64,000 nucleotides of DNA, from positions 467,211 to 531,210 of the forward strand of contig CAWHEX010000009.1 in NCBI GenBank assembly GCA_963828625.1, written 5' to 3'. This DNA is from PALSA-894 sp963828625 (GTDB taxonomy: Bacteria > Pseudomonadota > Alphaproteobacteria > Rhizobiales > Xanthobacteraceae). A program made the position numbers and the translations under genes. Within the stretch, counting starts at the first letter, position 1, and every line of letters begins with the position of its first letter. Positions 9,034 to 18,049 of the stretch are shown here, in pieces. The notes beneath the pieces were generated by a model. That model searched no databases, was not told the origin of the DNA, and saw only the letters and a program-made list of their open reading frames with translations.

Positions 9034-9744
9034 ATGATGCGGCGGCTGCTCGTTTCGACTGCGGGCGCCGCCGCGCTGCTTTGCGTGCAGGCCGCGTCGG
9101 CGGCCGAGCCGGTGCGGCACATCGGCATCCACGTCCAGCCGTTCTACGAAGCCGCGCGCGAGCCGGGCGGCGTGCCGCGCGTCGCGGTCGGCAGCACTTT
9201 TGCCGGCCTCGCGTCGACCAAGCGCGAGGACATTCTGGCGCTGCGCGACAAGATCGTCGCCGATCCGAAGCTCGTCACGCCGATGACGCTGATGGTGCTG
9301 GCGATCCGGTTCTACGACGTCGGGCTGCGCGACGACGCGGTGTTCTGGTTCTACGCCGCCAAGGACCGCTTCATCACGCTCGCGGATGTGGTCGACGTGC
9401 AGGCGGGCGGGCTCGCGCAGGCCGATGACGCGGTGCGCAGCTTCTCGATACTCGCCGGTCCGTTCATCAACGGCTATGCGTTCTGCGACATCGAGAACCA
9501 GAAGGCGATCCGGCTGAAGGCGCTCGAATGGGTGGAGAAGAACCCGTACGACGTCATCTTCATGGAGCGACTTCCGGCGAAAGCCCGCGGCGATCGCAGG
9601 GCCGCATTGCGGCGCGCGTTGGAGGACGTCAAGTCGAGCGCCGCGAAGGAGCGTGCCTATCTCAGCGAGGCCGCGAACGTCGCGAAGATCCGCGCCGACC
9701 GCGCGAAGAACGGCATGGACGAGAAGTTCTGCTGGAAGCCGTGA
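9034..9744 (+). CDS. Secreted protein of unknown function
   Basis: A 236-residue protein with a signal peptide (MMRRLLVSTAGAAALLCVQAASA). The mature part is largely helical with DDAVFWFYAAKDRF and a Lys/Arg-rich C-terminus ending in DEKFCWKP; three cysteines remain. I do not recognise the family. It starts 12 bases after the lectin-like gene, so co-transcription is likely. Confidence 0.65.
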   Translation: MMRRLLVSTAGAAALLCVQAASAAEPVRHIGIHVQPFYEAAREPGGVPRVAVGSTFAGLASTKREDILALRDKIVADPKLVTPMTLMVLAIRFYDVGLRDDAVFWFYAAKDRFITLADVVDVQAGGLAQADDAVRSFSILAGPFINGYAFCDIENQKAIRLKALEWVEKNPYDVIFMERLPAKARGDRRAALRRALEDVKSSAAKERAYLSEAANVAKIRADRAKNGMDEKFCWKP

Positions 9745-9754
9745 GGGCAGGGCG

Positions 9755-10462
9755 ATGCGCTACGAGCTCTATTACTGGTCCGAGATCCAGGGGCGCGGCG
9801 AGTTCGTCCGCCTCGCACTGGAGGAAGCCGGTGTGCGCTATGTCGATGTCGCGCGCACGCGCGGCGACGACGCGATCGAGAAGCTGCTCGACCGAAAAGG
9901 CGAGAAGCATCCGCCGTTTGCATGCCCGGTGCTCAAGGCCGGCAAGCTCACGATCGCGCACACCGCCAACATCCTGCTCTGGCTCGGCCCCCGCATCGGC
10001 CTTGCGCCGAAAAGCGAAGCGGATCGGCTGTGGGTGCACCAGATGCAACTCACCATCACGGACCTCGTGGTCGAGATCCACGACACGCATCACCCGGTGA
10101 CGAGCTGGCTCTATTTCGAGGAGCAGGTCCCTTCGGCGAAGCGCCGCACGAAAGACTTCTGGCGCTATCGCGTGCCGAAATTCCTCGGCTACTTCGAGAA
10201 AATCCTGGAGCGCAACGGCGGCAATTATCTGCTCGGCCGCAGGCTCTGCTACGTCGACCTCAGCCTGTTCCAGATCGTCGAGGGGCTGCGCTACGCTTTT
10301 CCGAAACGCATGAAGCGGTTCGAGAAGAAGGTGCCACGCGTGATCGCGCTGCATGACCGCATCGCAAAGCGCCCGCGCATCGCCGCCTATCTCGCCTCGA
10401 AGCGGCGCATTCCGTTCAGCCAGTGGGGCATCTACCGCTACTACAAGCCGCTGGACGCGTAG
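9755..10462 (+). CDS. Sigma-type glutathione S-transferase
   Basis: A 235-residue GST-fold protein. MRYELYYWSEIQGRGEFVRL gives a catalytic Tyr and the Arg-rich first helix typical of sigma/alpha-like GSTs. FACPVLKAGKLTIAHTANIL is the glutathione site, and the helical C-domain carries YVDLSLFQIVEGL. Substrate unknown. It starts 10 bases after the previous gene and its 3' end overlaps the end of the convergent DMT gene by 22 bases. Confidence 0.8.
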   Translation: MRYELYYWSEIQGRGEFVRLALEEAGVRYVDVARTRGDDAIEKLLDRKGEKHPPFACPVLKAGKLTIAHTANILLWLGPRIGLAPKSEADRLWVHQMQLTITDLVVEIHDTHHPVTSWLYFEEQVPSAKRRTKDFWRYRVPKFLGYFEKILERNGGNYLLGRRLCYVDLSLFQIVEGLRYAFPKRMKRFEKKVPRVIALHDRIAKRPRIAAYLASKRRIPFSQWGIYRYYKPLDA

Positions 10463-11448
10463 TTTTTCCGGCGCATGATCTTGTCCGAAAACCGGTCCCC
10501 ACTTTTCGGGATCGATGCGCTGTAGTCCTCTGCCACCGGCACCTTGCGGCTCTCGCGCCAGAACAGGAACAGGCCCGAGCCGATCACGATCGCCGACCCG
10601 ATCAGCAGTGCGACGGTCGGCAGGTCGCCCCAGATCGCGAAGCCAAGCAGCATCGCCCAGACAAGCTGGAGATACTGGAACGGCACGATCGCGGAGGCCG
10701 GCGAAAGGTGGATCGCGCGCGTCCACGCATATTGCGCGGCGCCGTTGCCAAGCCCGCTCGCGATCATGATGAGCGCATCGGTGCCCGTCGGCATCACGAA
10801 GGCGAACGGCACCGTCACGGCGTAGACGACCGTCAGCAGCGAGAGCTGGTACATGATCAGCGTGCCGGTCGATTCCGTCGCCGTCATGCCGCGCACGCCG
10901 ACCACCACGGTGCCGAACAGGATCGCGTTGCCGAGCGCGAACAGCGCGCCGATCTGGAACGAGTCCGCGCCGGGCGCCGCGATCACCAGCACGCCGCAGA
11001 AGCCGACCAGCAGTGCGATCCACCGTGCCGAGCCGACGCGCTCCTGCAGGAAGTAGATCGACGCCAGCGTCGTGAAGATCGGCGAGGAGAACATGATCGC
11101 GGTGACGCCCGCGAGCGGCATCATCGTGAAGGCGATCGCCAGCATGACCTGCGAGGCGAACTGCGATCCGGCCCGGACCATGTGCGCGCCGATCCGCCGC
11201 GTACGAAACACCACAAAGCCGGCGGTCGGCAGGATGAAAGCACCAAGGAAAATCAGCGAGACGAGGGTGCGGGTGAACAGCACCTCGCCGATCGGATAGG
11301 TCGCAACCAGCCACTTCGTGGCGGCGTTCGAGCAGGTGAAAACCGCGCCCGAGCCGACCATCAGCATGATCGCGAGCGGAATGTTCTCGCGCCGCTCAGC
11401 GGGCGAAACGGGTTCGATGCGCGGCTCCGTGCCGACGCTGGCGCTCAA
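10441..11448 (-). CDS. EamA/DMT-family exporter
   Basis: A 335-residue inner-membrane protein with about ten membrane segments arranged as two EamA repeats. It starts NIPLAIMLMVGSGAVFTCSN..., with YPIGEVLFTRTLVSLIFLGA and AIVPFQYLQLVWAMLLGFAI as typical segments. DMT proteins export amino acids, nucleosides or drugs; the substrate is not evident. The last ~20 residues (SIPKSGDRFSDKIMRRKN...) are encoded by a short palindromic repeat, so the gene reads through a repeat before stopping. The native C-terminus was probably near VAEDYSA. Confidence 0.85.
   Translation of the reverse strand: MSASVGTEPRIEPVSPAERRENIPLAIMLMVGSGAVFTCSNAATKWLVATYPIGEVLFTRTLVSLIFLGAFILPTAGFVVFRTRRIGAHMVRAGSQFASQVMLAIAFTMMPLAGVTAIMFSSPIFTTLASIYFLQERVGSARWIALLVGFCGVLVIAAPGADSFQIGALFALGNAILFGTVVVGVRGMTATESTGTLIMYQLSLLTVVYAVTVPFAFVMPTGTDALIMIASGLGNGAAQYAWTRAIHLSPASAIVPFQYLQLVWAMLLGFAIWGDLPTVALLIGSAIVIGSGLFLFWRESRKVPVAEDYSASIPKSGDRFSDKIMRRKNYASSGL
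10471..10520. repeat. Dispersed palindromic repeat of Rhizobiales type
   Basis: The element runs from GCGCATGATCTTGTCCGAAA through ACCGGTCCCCACTTTTCGG to GATCGATGCGC and has inverted ends (GCGCAT/ATGCGC). Near-identical short elements containing CCGAAAACCGG and CCACTTTTCGGG are scattered through many Rhizobiales genomes. Here it forms the last codons of the DMT transporter. I see only one copy in this window. Confidence 0.7.
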
Positions 11449-11555
11449 AAGATCCTCCGGGAAAGCGCGAAAGAACGTCGTCTGGTTAGCACGCGCGTTC
11501 GCGGCGCGGCCCGCGTATTTGCGAATGCCCCGTCAGCGATCCTGCATGGCGGCGG

Positions 11556-12527
11556 CTATTCCTTGATGGCGATGCCCGCCGCCTTGATCACCGGTCCCCA
11601 TTTGTCGATCTCGCCCTTGAGGAACGCGGCGAGCTGTTGCGGTGTCGAGCCCGCGACCACGAGGCCGAGACCTTCGAGCCTGCTCTTCACCCCCGGATCG
11701 GCGAGCGCCGTGATGATGTCGGCGTTCATCTTCGCCGCAATGTCGGCCGGCGAATTCGCGGGCACGAAGATGCCGTACCAGCCGTACACCTCGAAGCCGG
11801 ACAGGCCGGATTCCGCGAGCGTGGGAACATCGGTCGCGGCGGGAGAGCGGCGCGCGCCCGTGACCGCGAGGCCGCGCACCTGGCCCTGCTGCATCAGCGG
11901 CACCACCGGCGCGATGTTGTTGAAGAAGGAGTTGATCCGGCCCGGGATCAGGTCGTTGATCGCCGGACCCGCGCCGCGATAGGGGACATGCGTCATGTCG
12001 AGGCCGGCGGTGCGCTTGAACATCTCGCCCGCGAGGTGCGGCCCTGTTCCAACGCCCGGCGACCCGAAGGTGCGGCCCGGATTCGCCTTCGCCCACGCGA
12101 TGAACTCCGGCACGGTCTTGGCAGGGGACGAGTTCGGGATCGCCATGATGTTGGGATACGTCACCACGGCGCTGACCGGTGTGAGGTCGTTGACCGGGTC
12201 GTAGGAGAGCTTGGGGTAGATGTGCAGGTTGGTGGCGAGGAATTCCGCGCCGAGGAACATCGTGTAGCCGTCATTCGGCGACTTCGCGGCCGCGTCGGAG
12301 GCGATGTTGCCGCCCGCGCCGCCCTTGTTCTCGATCAGCACCTGCTGGCCCCACATCTCGGTGAGCTTGGCTCCGAGGAGGCGGGCGATCGCGTCCGCGC
12401 CGCCGCCCGGCGGATACGGCACGATCAAGCGCACGAAACGGTTCGGCCAGCCTTGCGCGCGCGCAACCCCGCTGACGAGCGCGGGCGAGAGAGCGGCAAA
12501 TTTGATGACGGTGCGGCGCGTGAGCAT
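11556..12527 (-). CDS. Bug-family (TctC-like) periplasmic binding protein
   Basis: A 323-residue solute-binding protein of the tripartite tricarboxylate transporter/Bug family. It has an export signal (MLTRRTVIKFAALSPALVSG, with a twin-Arg-like RR), then FVRLIVPYPPGGGADAIARL, VLIENKGGAGGNIA and THVPYRGAGPAINDLI, the ligand-loop motifs of the family. Bug proteins bind small carboxylates or amides. No TctA/TctB membrane partners lie nearby, so it is an orphan receptor, as most Bug proteins are. Confidence 0.9.
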   Translation of the reverse strand: MLTRRTVIKFAALSPALVSGVARAQGWPNRFVRLIVPYPPGGGADAIARLLGAKLTEMWGQQVLIENKGGAGGNIASDAAAKSPNDGYTMFLGAEFLATNLHIYPKLSYDPVNDLTPVSAVVTYPNIMAIPNSSPAKTVPEFIAWAKANPGRTFGSPGVGTGPHLAGEMFKRTAGLDMTHVPYRGAGPAINDLIPGRINSFFNNIAPVVPLMQQGQVRGLAVTGARRSPAATDVPTLAESGLSGFEVYGWYGIFVPANSPADIAAKMNADIITALADPGVKSRLEGLGLVVAGSTPQQLAAFLKGEIDKWGPVIKAAGIAIKE

Positions 12528-12608
12528 CGTGTGTCCCCTGTGTCTGCGGGGACGAGCCTAGCGCGGCGGCATGAGGAGAGAAATCGGGGCGCGGCGAGAT
12601 AGCGCGGC

Positions 12609-13280
12609 CTAGCCCTCGAACGTGGGCAACAGTTGGGGCAGGCCGAAGAGCACCAGGCCCATTGCGACGAACGCCAGCAGCACCGTGACGGTGTTGTGCC
12701 GGGGTTCTTCATTGCGGCGCAGGCCGATGACGAAAAGTGGGATGACGAACGCCAGAAAAAAGATCGTGCCGTAGAACGCCGGAATGACATGGAAGCCGGT
12801 CGCGCGCGGATCGCCCCAGCGTTCGATCACCGGGGCGAACGCCGTGAGCCACAGCACCGTGCCGGCGCCTGCACCAACGAGCGTCAACACGCGCAGCCTC
12901 GCGCGCTCGAAGGGACGCTCAGGCGAAGCGCCGGCGCGGCCGAAGAGGAAATAGGTGCCAAACAAGGTGACCAGCAGAGCGGCGGAAAGCAGCAGCACGG
13001 TGACCGATGGCTTCGGCATGTAGACGGCGAACGCAAAGACCGAGATCGCGACGGCAGTGCGCGCGAGCACGGCCGCGAGATTGAGCAGCGTGTTGGAAGC
13101 CGCAAAGGCGAGGGCGGGAGCGACGAGCGCCATAAGCACCAGCATCCCGTACAGGCCGAGCCGCACGCCCTTCGCGAGCGGCAACGCGTCCGCGACGCTC
13201 GCGCCGGCCACGTAGATCCAGAAGATCGCCAGAAATCCGACCGCCAGCAGGATGGCGAAGCGCAGCAAGCCGACGCGCAT
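12609..13280 (-). CDS. Polytopic membrane protein of unknown function
   Basis: A 223-residue protein with about seven hydrophobic segments (e.g. LLRFAILLAVGFLAIFWIYV and FYGTIFFLAFVIPLFVIGL). No family recognised. It lies 3 bases downstream of another membrane-protein gene on the same strand and probably forms an operon with it. Confidence 0.6.
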   Translation of the reverse strand: MRVGLLRFAILLAVGFLAIFWIYVAGASVADALPLAKGVRLGLYGMLVLMALVAPALAFAASNTLLNLAAVLARTAVAISVFAFAVYMPKPSVTVLLLSAALLVTLFGTYFLFGRAGASPERPFERARLRVLTLVGAGAGTVLWLTAFAPVIERWGDPRATGFHVIPAFYGTIFFLAFVIPLFVIGLRRNEEPRHNTVTVLLAFVAMGLVLFGLPQLLPTFEG

Positions 13281-13283
13281 CGG

Positions 13284-13796
13284 TCAGAACCCGTGGACCA
13301 TCACATACATCGCGATACCGAGCGCGGACACGAGCATCGTCAGCGTGACGAACACGGTCGCGAGCACGAGCCGCGTGTTGCGCCGCGCGAACATGATGGC
13401 GGTGACCGCCAGAACCGGCGCCGCGAGCCGCTCGAAAATGATGACCATGCCCGGCCCGGTCAGCGAGAATTCGAGCCCGTGGACCGGGATTGTGGGAAGG
13501 TCGTCGATCCATCGCAGGAGTATCAGCGCGGCCAGCGCCATGATGGCGGGGCGGACGCGGCCGATCGCGGCGAGCAGGAGCGCCGTCCCGGCGATGAACG
13601 GCGCGAGCAGCAGTTTTGCGGTGGTGACGCGCTGCGCAAAGATGAGCAGCGGGTTGGTGTAAACGTCGTCGTTGAACGCCCCGGCTACGTCGAGGGCGGC
13701 GCCGAGCGTCGCGATCGCGCCGATAACGATCAGCGCGATGCGAAGCCGGTGCGTCGGGGTAGCCGGTTCGAATGCTTCAGCGGTGGCGATTGTCAT
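13284..13796 (-). CDS. Membrane protein of unknown function
   Basis: 170 residues from ATG 13796 (MTIATAEAFEPATPTHRLR...) with four to five hydrophobic segments, including IALIVIGAIATLGAALDVAG and LVLATVFVTLTMLVSALGIA. An upstream ATG at 13829 (MDKSYGGEK) is an alternative start. It is the first gene of a two-gene membrane-protein unit; function unknown. Confidence 0.55.
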   Translation of the reverse strand: MTIATAEAFEPATPTHRLRIALIVIGAIATLGAALDVAGAFNDDVYTNPLLIFAQRVTTAKLLLAPFIAGTALLLAAIGRVRPAIMALAALILLRWIDDLPTIPVHGLEFSLTGPGMVIIFERLAAPVLAVTAIMFARRNTRLVLATVFVTLTMLVSALGIAMYVMVHGF

Positions 13797-13926
13797 TGTT
13801 GGTTTCTCACCGCCGTATGACTTGTCCATAAGTCGTCCCAAGCCGGGACGAGGTTCAGCGGCGAAAGCCCGCGCGACACGCACGATACAAACGCAGTAAG
13901 ATGCCGGCACATCAGGGAGGCCGCCC

Positions 13927-14491
13927 ATGACCATGACATCGCCCGCACCTGCCGCGCCGATGCTGCCCATGCTGGCGCGCTACTGGTGGCTGATCCTGCT
14001 GCGCGGGATCGCCGCGATCATCTTCGGCGTGCTCGCCTTCGTCTGGCCGGGCATCACGCTCGTGACGCTGGTGCTGCTTCTGGGGCGCGTTCGCGCTGGT
14101 CGACGGCGTGCTCGCGCTCGCGCACGCCGTCATGGGCGACCAGAAGGGTTCGCGCTGGTGGCTCGCGCTGGTCGGCGTCGCCGGCATCCTCGTCGGATTG
14201 CTGACCTTCATGATGCCGGGCGTCACCGCGCTGGTGCTGCTGTTCTTCATCGCCGGATGGGCGATCGCGCTCGGCGTGTTCCAGATCGTCGGCGCGATCC
14301 GGCTGCGCAAGGAGATCGACAACGAGTGGACGATCGGCCTCTCCGGCGCGCTGTCCGTGCTGTTCGGCATCGTGCTGCTGGCCGCGCCCGGCGCGGGCGC
14401 GATCGGGCTGATCTGGGTGATCGGCGCCTACGCGATCGTGTTCGGTATCCTGCTGGTCATGGCGGCGCTCAAACTGAAGAAGCCATCACGC
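13927..14491 (+). CDS. hdeD: HdeD-family membrane protein (one frameshift, no stop before next gene)
   Basis: HdeD proteins are six-segment inner-membrane proteins linked to acid resistance in enterics. The segments are visible: YWWLILLRGIAAIIFGVLAF, ALVGVAGILVGLLTFMMPGV, TALVLLFFIAGWAIALGVFQ, GLSGALSVLFGIVLLAAPGA and GLIWVIGAYAIVFGILLVM. The frame changes near 14080, where GGGG appears to hold one G too many (compensated: LLLGAFALVDGVLALAHAVM). The reading frame then passes without a stop into the following oxidoreductase (ALKLKKPSR-MKFGLFG), so a true stop may also have been lost to an indel. Confidence 0.75.
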
Positions 14492-15513
14492 ATGAAATTC
14501 GGACTGTTCGGCTCGGCGCAGGCAAAACGCGGCGGCTCGGATCTCGACTCCGCGCAGGGCTTTCGCGACTTCATCGACTACAACGTCGAGGCGGAGGCGC
14601 TCGGCTACGACTCACGTTCGTGGTCGAGCACCACTTCACCGGCTTCGGGCAGGTGTCGGCGAGCCTCAATCTGCTCACCTGGGTGGCGGCGCGCACCTCG
14701 ACCTTGCGGCTCGGCACCGCGGTGCTCGTGCTGCCGTGGCACAATCCGGTGCTGCTCGCCGAGCAGGCCGCGACCATCGATCTGCTCTCGGGCGGGCGGC
14801 TCGAATTCGGCGTCGGCAAGGGCTATCGCCACAACGAGTTCGCGGGCTTCTGCATCCCGATCGCCGAGGCCGACGCGCGCTTCGAGGAGTCGCTCGGCGT
14901 CATCCTGAAGGCATGGACCAGCGACGAGCGGTTCTCGCATCAGGGCAAGTACTGGCAGTTCGACAACATCGTGGTCGAGCCGCCGACGCGGCAGAAGCCG
15001 CATCCGCCGATCTGGATGGCGGCGGGCCAGCCGGATTCGATCCGCAAGGTCGCGCAGCGCGGCGCGAAACTGCTGCTCGACCAGTTCGCCTCGATCGCGC
15101 TGACCATCGAGCGCTTCAACATCTACAAGGCCGAGGTGGAGGCGCTCGGCCGCCGCTTCGACCCGAACGACGTCGGCGTCGCGCGCGCGTTCTATGTGGC
15201 GAAGGACGCCGAGGACAAACGCAAGGCGGTCGAGGCGCGGCTCGCGAACCAGCGGCGCATGACGGAGTTGGCGGCCGCGCCCGGCGCCGTGAAGTCGAGC
15301 ATGCTGTCGTTCGACTACACGCTCGACGCCGCCGAGGAGAGCGCGATGTACGGCACGCCGGACGAGATCGCCGCCAAGCTCGACAGGCTACGCGCGGCGG
15401 GCATCGAGCACGTGCTGCTCAACGGCGCGGGCGGCGCGGTCGCGAACCTGCGGCGCTTCGCGCACGAGGTGATGCCCGCATACACGGCGCAGAAGCGGGC
15501 GGCGGCGGAGTAA
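14492..15513 (+). CDS. Luciferase-like (LLM class) flavin-dependent oxidoreductase (one frameshift)
   Basis: A bacterial-luciferase-fold monooxygenase of about 340 residues using FMN/F420-type cofactors. MKFGLFGSAQAKRGG begins the TIM barrel. After one missing base near 14612 it continues FVVEHHFTGFGQVSASLNLL, LRLGTAVLVLPWHNPVLLAE, GRLEFGVGKGYRHNEFAGF and PPTRQKPHPPIWMAAGQP, all family landmarks. Compensating -1 gives an exact codon count. The substrate is unknown. It is followed 4 bases later by a small secreted protein gene. Confidence 0.85.
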
Positions 15514-15516
15514 CGC

Positions 15517-15876
15517 ATGCGCGCGATCGTGGCGCTGTGTCTCCTGCTCGCGTCGGTGAGCGCGGCGCTGGCGCAGCAGCCGTGCCGCGCGATTGCGGAT
15601 TGCGACGCGCTGATCCGCGCCAACCCCACGCTCGCCGCGTATGAGCGGCGCGGCTTCCTGCACCTGATCGGGCGGCAGGGACTCGACGACGTGCACAAGG
15701 CGATCGCCGACTTCAGCGCCGCGATTGCGATCGAGCCCGCGCGCGCGCTTTCGATGTATGGGCGCGGCATGGCGCGGCTGATGTCGGGCGACTCGGCCGG
15801 CCAGAACGAGATGGAGGCCGCGATCATGCTCCAGTCCAATGTCGAGGCTGAGTTCAAGCGGCGCAGCGCGGAGTAG
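15517..15876 (+). CDS. Small secreted TPR-like protein
   Basis: 119 residues with a signal peptide (MRAIVALCLLLASVSAALAQ). The rest looks like two to three degenerate tetratricopeptide helices, e.g. AYERRGFLHLIGRQG, AIADFSAAIAIEPARALSMY and GRGMARLMSGDS. This would suggest a periplasmic protein-interaction role. It starts 4 bases after the luciferase-like gene. Confidence 0.6.
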   Translation: MRAIVALCLLLASVSAALAQQPCRAIADCDALIRANPTLAAYERRGFLHLIGRQGLDDVHKAIADFSAAIAIEPARALSMYGRGMARLMSGDSAGQNEMEAAIMLQSNVEAEFKRRSAE

Positions 15877-16516
15877 GGGGCGCCCGCGGCGCGCATCGCG
15901 CGCGCGCCGGACAACCCGGTTCATCTGTCAAACAGCCAACGCTCCGCCTGCCACTTGTGACGGCGCGCGGCAGCGCCTTCGTGAGTTCGCCCCTCTAGAC
16001 GACGAGGGGAGCGGAGCGCCGCGAAGCGCAACCGAAATCGTCACGCTTGCGAAGCGTGCGCGCGCTTTGCGAAACGCGCTCGCCTCGCGGCGCTCCACTG
16101 GCGGCATTTTTCGGCTCCGGTCCGCGCTTCCTGAGATACGCATTCGCGCGCATCCCCATGCAGCGAGCTCCTCGCGCAGGGGCCGTAGTACCCCCAGGGC
16201 GGGTCCCGAAGCCGCCCGGGTGGCCGGCTGACGAGGCCGTGCCGCGCAGGCGCCGCGCAGGTGCACGGGGACCGCTTGCGCGACCCCTGTGCGCCCCGGA
16301 AAGGCCCGGCCCGTTCTCCGGCCGCTCCCTTCCGGCTTGCTCCATCACCCGAACGTCACCGGTTGACGCCCCTCGACGAGCAAGGCGCGGGAAGGAAAGC
16401 ATAAAAGAGGATTATAGTCAATTACCAGGATCGAGCTGCGGGTCGCGCTTCGATAATTCGGAACGAAGCCGTCTGCCATCTGTTCTCGGACATTCCAACA
16501 ACAAAAGAGGTGGAAC
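15877..16516. other. Long GC-rich intergenic region with hairpins
   Basis: About 640 bases with no open frame I can support. Translations in every frame are low-complexity Arg/Ala/Gly/Pro. Two adjacent hairpins are visible at 16042-16058 (CACGCTT-GCG-AAGCGTG) and 16060-16079 (GCGCGCTTT-GCG-AAACGCGC), both with GCG loops. The last 120 bases become AT-richer and probably contain the promoter of the DUF1236 gene. Confidence 0.5.
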
Positions 16517-16930
16517 ATGCGTATGACCTTTCTGGCCGCGGCAACGCTCGTGGCATTGAGCATTCCGGTCGCCGCGCAGGCGCAAGGCACGGTCCGCGGC
16601 GCCGAGCAGGGCGCGGCGGAAGGCGGACGCGCGGCCGGTCCGCTCGGCGCGATCGTGGGTGGGGCCATCGGCGCCGCGACCGGCACGGTCGGCGGCATTC
16701 TCGGCGTGGAGGATCGCCCGCGCTTCCGCGAATACTCCTACCGCGAGCGGCGGCCGTCCTATCGCTACAACGAAGACCTTCGGGTCGGCGTCGAGCTGCC
16801 CGAGGCCGGCGTGACCTATTACGAGGCTCCGGCCGAATACCGCATCGCGCCGGGCTATCGCTATACCTACGTGAACGACCGCGTCGTGCTGGTCGACCGG
16901 CGCGGACGGATCGTCGAGATCATCGAATAA
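16517..16930 (+). CDS. DUF1236 secreted protein
   Basis: 137 residues. A signal peptide (MRMTFLAAATLVALSIPVAAQA) precedes a Gly/Ala-rich segment (GAIVGGAIGAATGTVGGILG), and the DUF1236 module is seen in VGVELPEAGVTYYEAPAEY and YRYTYVNDRVVLVD. The family is typical of Rhizobiales envelopes and is uncharacterised. An AGAGGTGG ribosome site precedes ATG 16517 and a strong terminator follows. Confidence 0.85.
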   Translation: MRMTFLAAATLVALSIPVAAQAQGTVRGAEQGAAEGGRAAGPLGAIVGGAIGAATGTVGGILGVEDRPRFREYSYRERRPSYRYNEDLRVGVELPEAGVTYYEAPAEYRIAPGYRYTYVNDRVVLVDRRGRIVEIIE

Positions 16931-16956
16931 CGTCTGACGCGATTTGCCTGAGTTAC

Positions 16957-16987
16957 CCGCCGCGCCGAAGGGCGCGGCGGTTTTTTT
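16957..16987 (+). terminator. Rho-independent terminator after the DUF1236 gene
   Basis: A perfect 10-bp stem CCGCCGCGCC/GGCGCGGCGG with a GAAG loop, followed by seven T. Confidence 0.92.
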
Positions 16988-17031
16988 GCGGGCGCTGGTC
17001 TGTGTCGTCCGTTAGTTCCCGCTGGCCAATC

Positions 17032-17319
17032 CTAGCCTGCCTTCCGCGCCATGCCGTCCAGCGCGTGGTGCTGCGCGTAAACGAGAACGACCAGCAGGCA
17101 AAGCCATGTCACGCAAAGCGCGGTCAGCGGCTCGGGCACCTTGCCGGTCGCCGACCAGATCGAGGCGATCCAGTAGGCCTGCGCGAGGCCGGGCAGCAGC
17201 GTCGTCGCGACCATCGCGGTGAAGTCATAGGCCGCCGCGAGCGCGGTGCTCGCCACCCAGATGATGACGGCGAGACCGGCGAGCAGATTGGCCGATAGGG
17301 AATAGAGCAGGCGCGACAT
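17032..17319 (-). CDS. Small membrane protein (copy 1 of a duplicated family)
   Basis: 95 residues from ATG 17319 (MSRLLYSLSANLLAGLAVII...) with three hydrophobic segments: ANLLAGLAVIIWVASTALAA, FTAMVATTLLPGLAQAYWI and LTALCVTWLCLLVVLVYAQ. No known family. A truncated relative lies 730 bases downstream at 18050-18235, so the locus has been partly duplicated. Confidence 0.6.
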   Translation of the reverse strand: MSRLLYSLSANLLAGLAVIIWVASTALAAAYDFTAMVATTLLPGLAQAYWIASIWSATGKVPEPLTALCVTWLCLLVVLVYAQHHALDGMARKAG

Positions 17320-17462
17320 GGTTGGTTGGTCGCGCGAAGTGGGGAAGGGGTTCAGGGCGCCGCGACCTCGCGCGGACGCCAAAGTATCCCGCAGTCTGGT
17401 AGATTTCCCCGATCGCCTGATGCCGCAACAGGATTCGCCGCAGTCTCGACAGGACGACGCCC

Positions 17463-18047
17463 GTGGACGAGCCGACGCAGTCTTCCAGCGCCGCGCCGCG
17501 CAAGTGGCGGAAGAAATTTGCCCTCGGCTGCCTGTTGCCGCTGTTCCTCATCGTCAGCGTGCCGTTCGCCGCCTACAAATTCGCGGTGCATCGGCTCGAG
17601 ATGAATCGCGTGCCGGCGGATCTCGAGGTGCAGCGCATCCTCTACGAGAAGCAGGAAAACTGGGGGTCGCCGCTCCTCCCCCTGCCGGGCGATAACGAAA
17701 CCGGGCTGGTCCTCTATGAAATGCCGGCGGCGGTCGCCGACAAGATCGCGGCGGAGGGCGTTTCGTTTTTCGATCGTCCAGAGAACCGCGAGCGCCGTTT
17801 TGGCCGTCAGACCGACCATGCGTCGTGGCGCGAGACGCCGGTACCGACAACCTGGTCATCCAGGGGACCATCGATCGGCGCCTATCTCGACCGGTACGGC
17901 TTCGGCATTGAGATCGAGCCCGCCATCGTCGCCATGATCGATGATGCGCTGCGAAAGCCCGGAAGCTTCTATGCCATCGGTCGCGGCGGCAGCGTCGTGA
18001 TCGTCATTCCGGCGCAGCGGCGTGTCGTCTACGCGTACGCGGGGTAG
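17463..18047 (+). CDS. Membrane-anchored protein of unknown function
   Basis: 194 residues from GTG 17463. A basic stretch (PRKWRKKFA) and one membrane segment (LGCLLPLFLIVSVPFAAYKF, about residues 22-41) anchor a periplasmic domain containing LYEMPAAVADKIAAEGVSFF and GRGGSVVIVIPAQRRVVY. No family recognised. It sits between the intact and truncated copies of the small membrane protein gene, which are on the other strand. Confidence 0.55.
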   Translation: MDEPTQSSSAAPRKWRKKFALGCLLPLFLIVSVPFAAYKFAVHRLEMNRVPADLEVQRILYEKQENWGSPLLPLPGDNETGLVLYEMPAAVADKIAAEGVSFFDRPENRERRFGRQTDHASWRETPVPTTWSSRGPSIGAYLDRYGFGIEIEPAIVAMIDDALRKPGSFYAIGRGGSVVIVIPAQRRVVYAYAG

Positions 18048-18049
18048 CG

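Noticed and set aside
15995..16526. Long open frames on both strands in the 15.9-16.5 kb region
   Set aside because: Their translations are Arg/Ala/Gly/Pro-rich low complexity, a consequence of very high GC with few stop codons, with no ribosome sites or recognisable domains.
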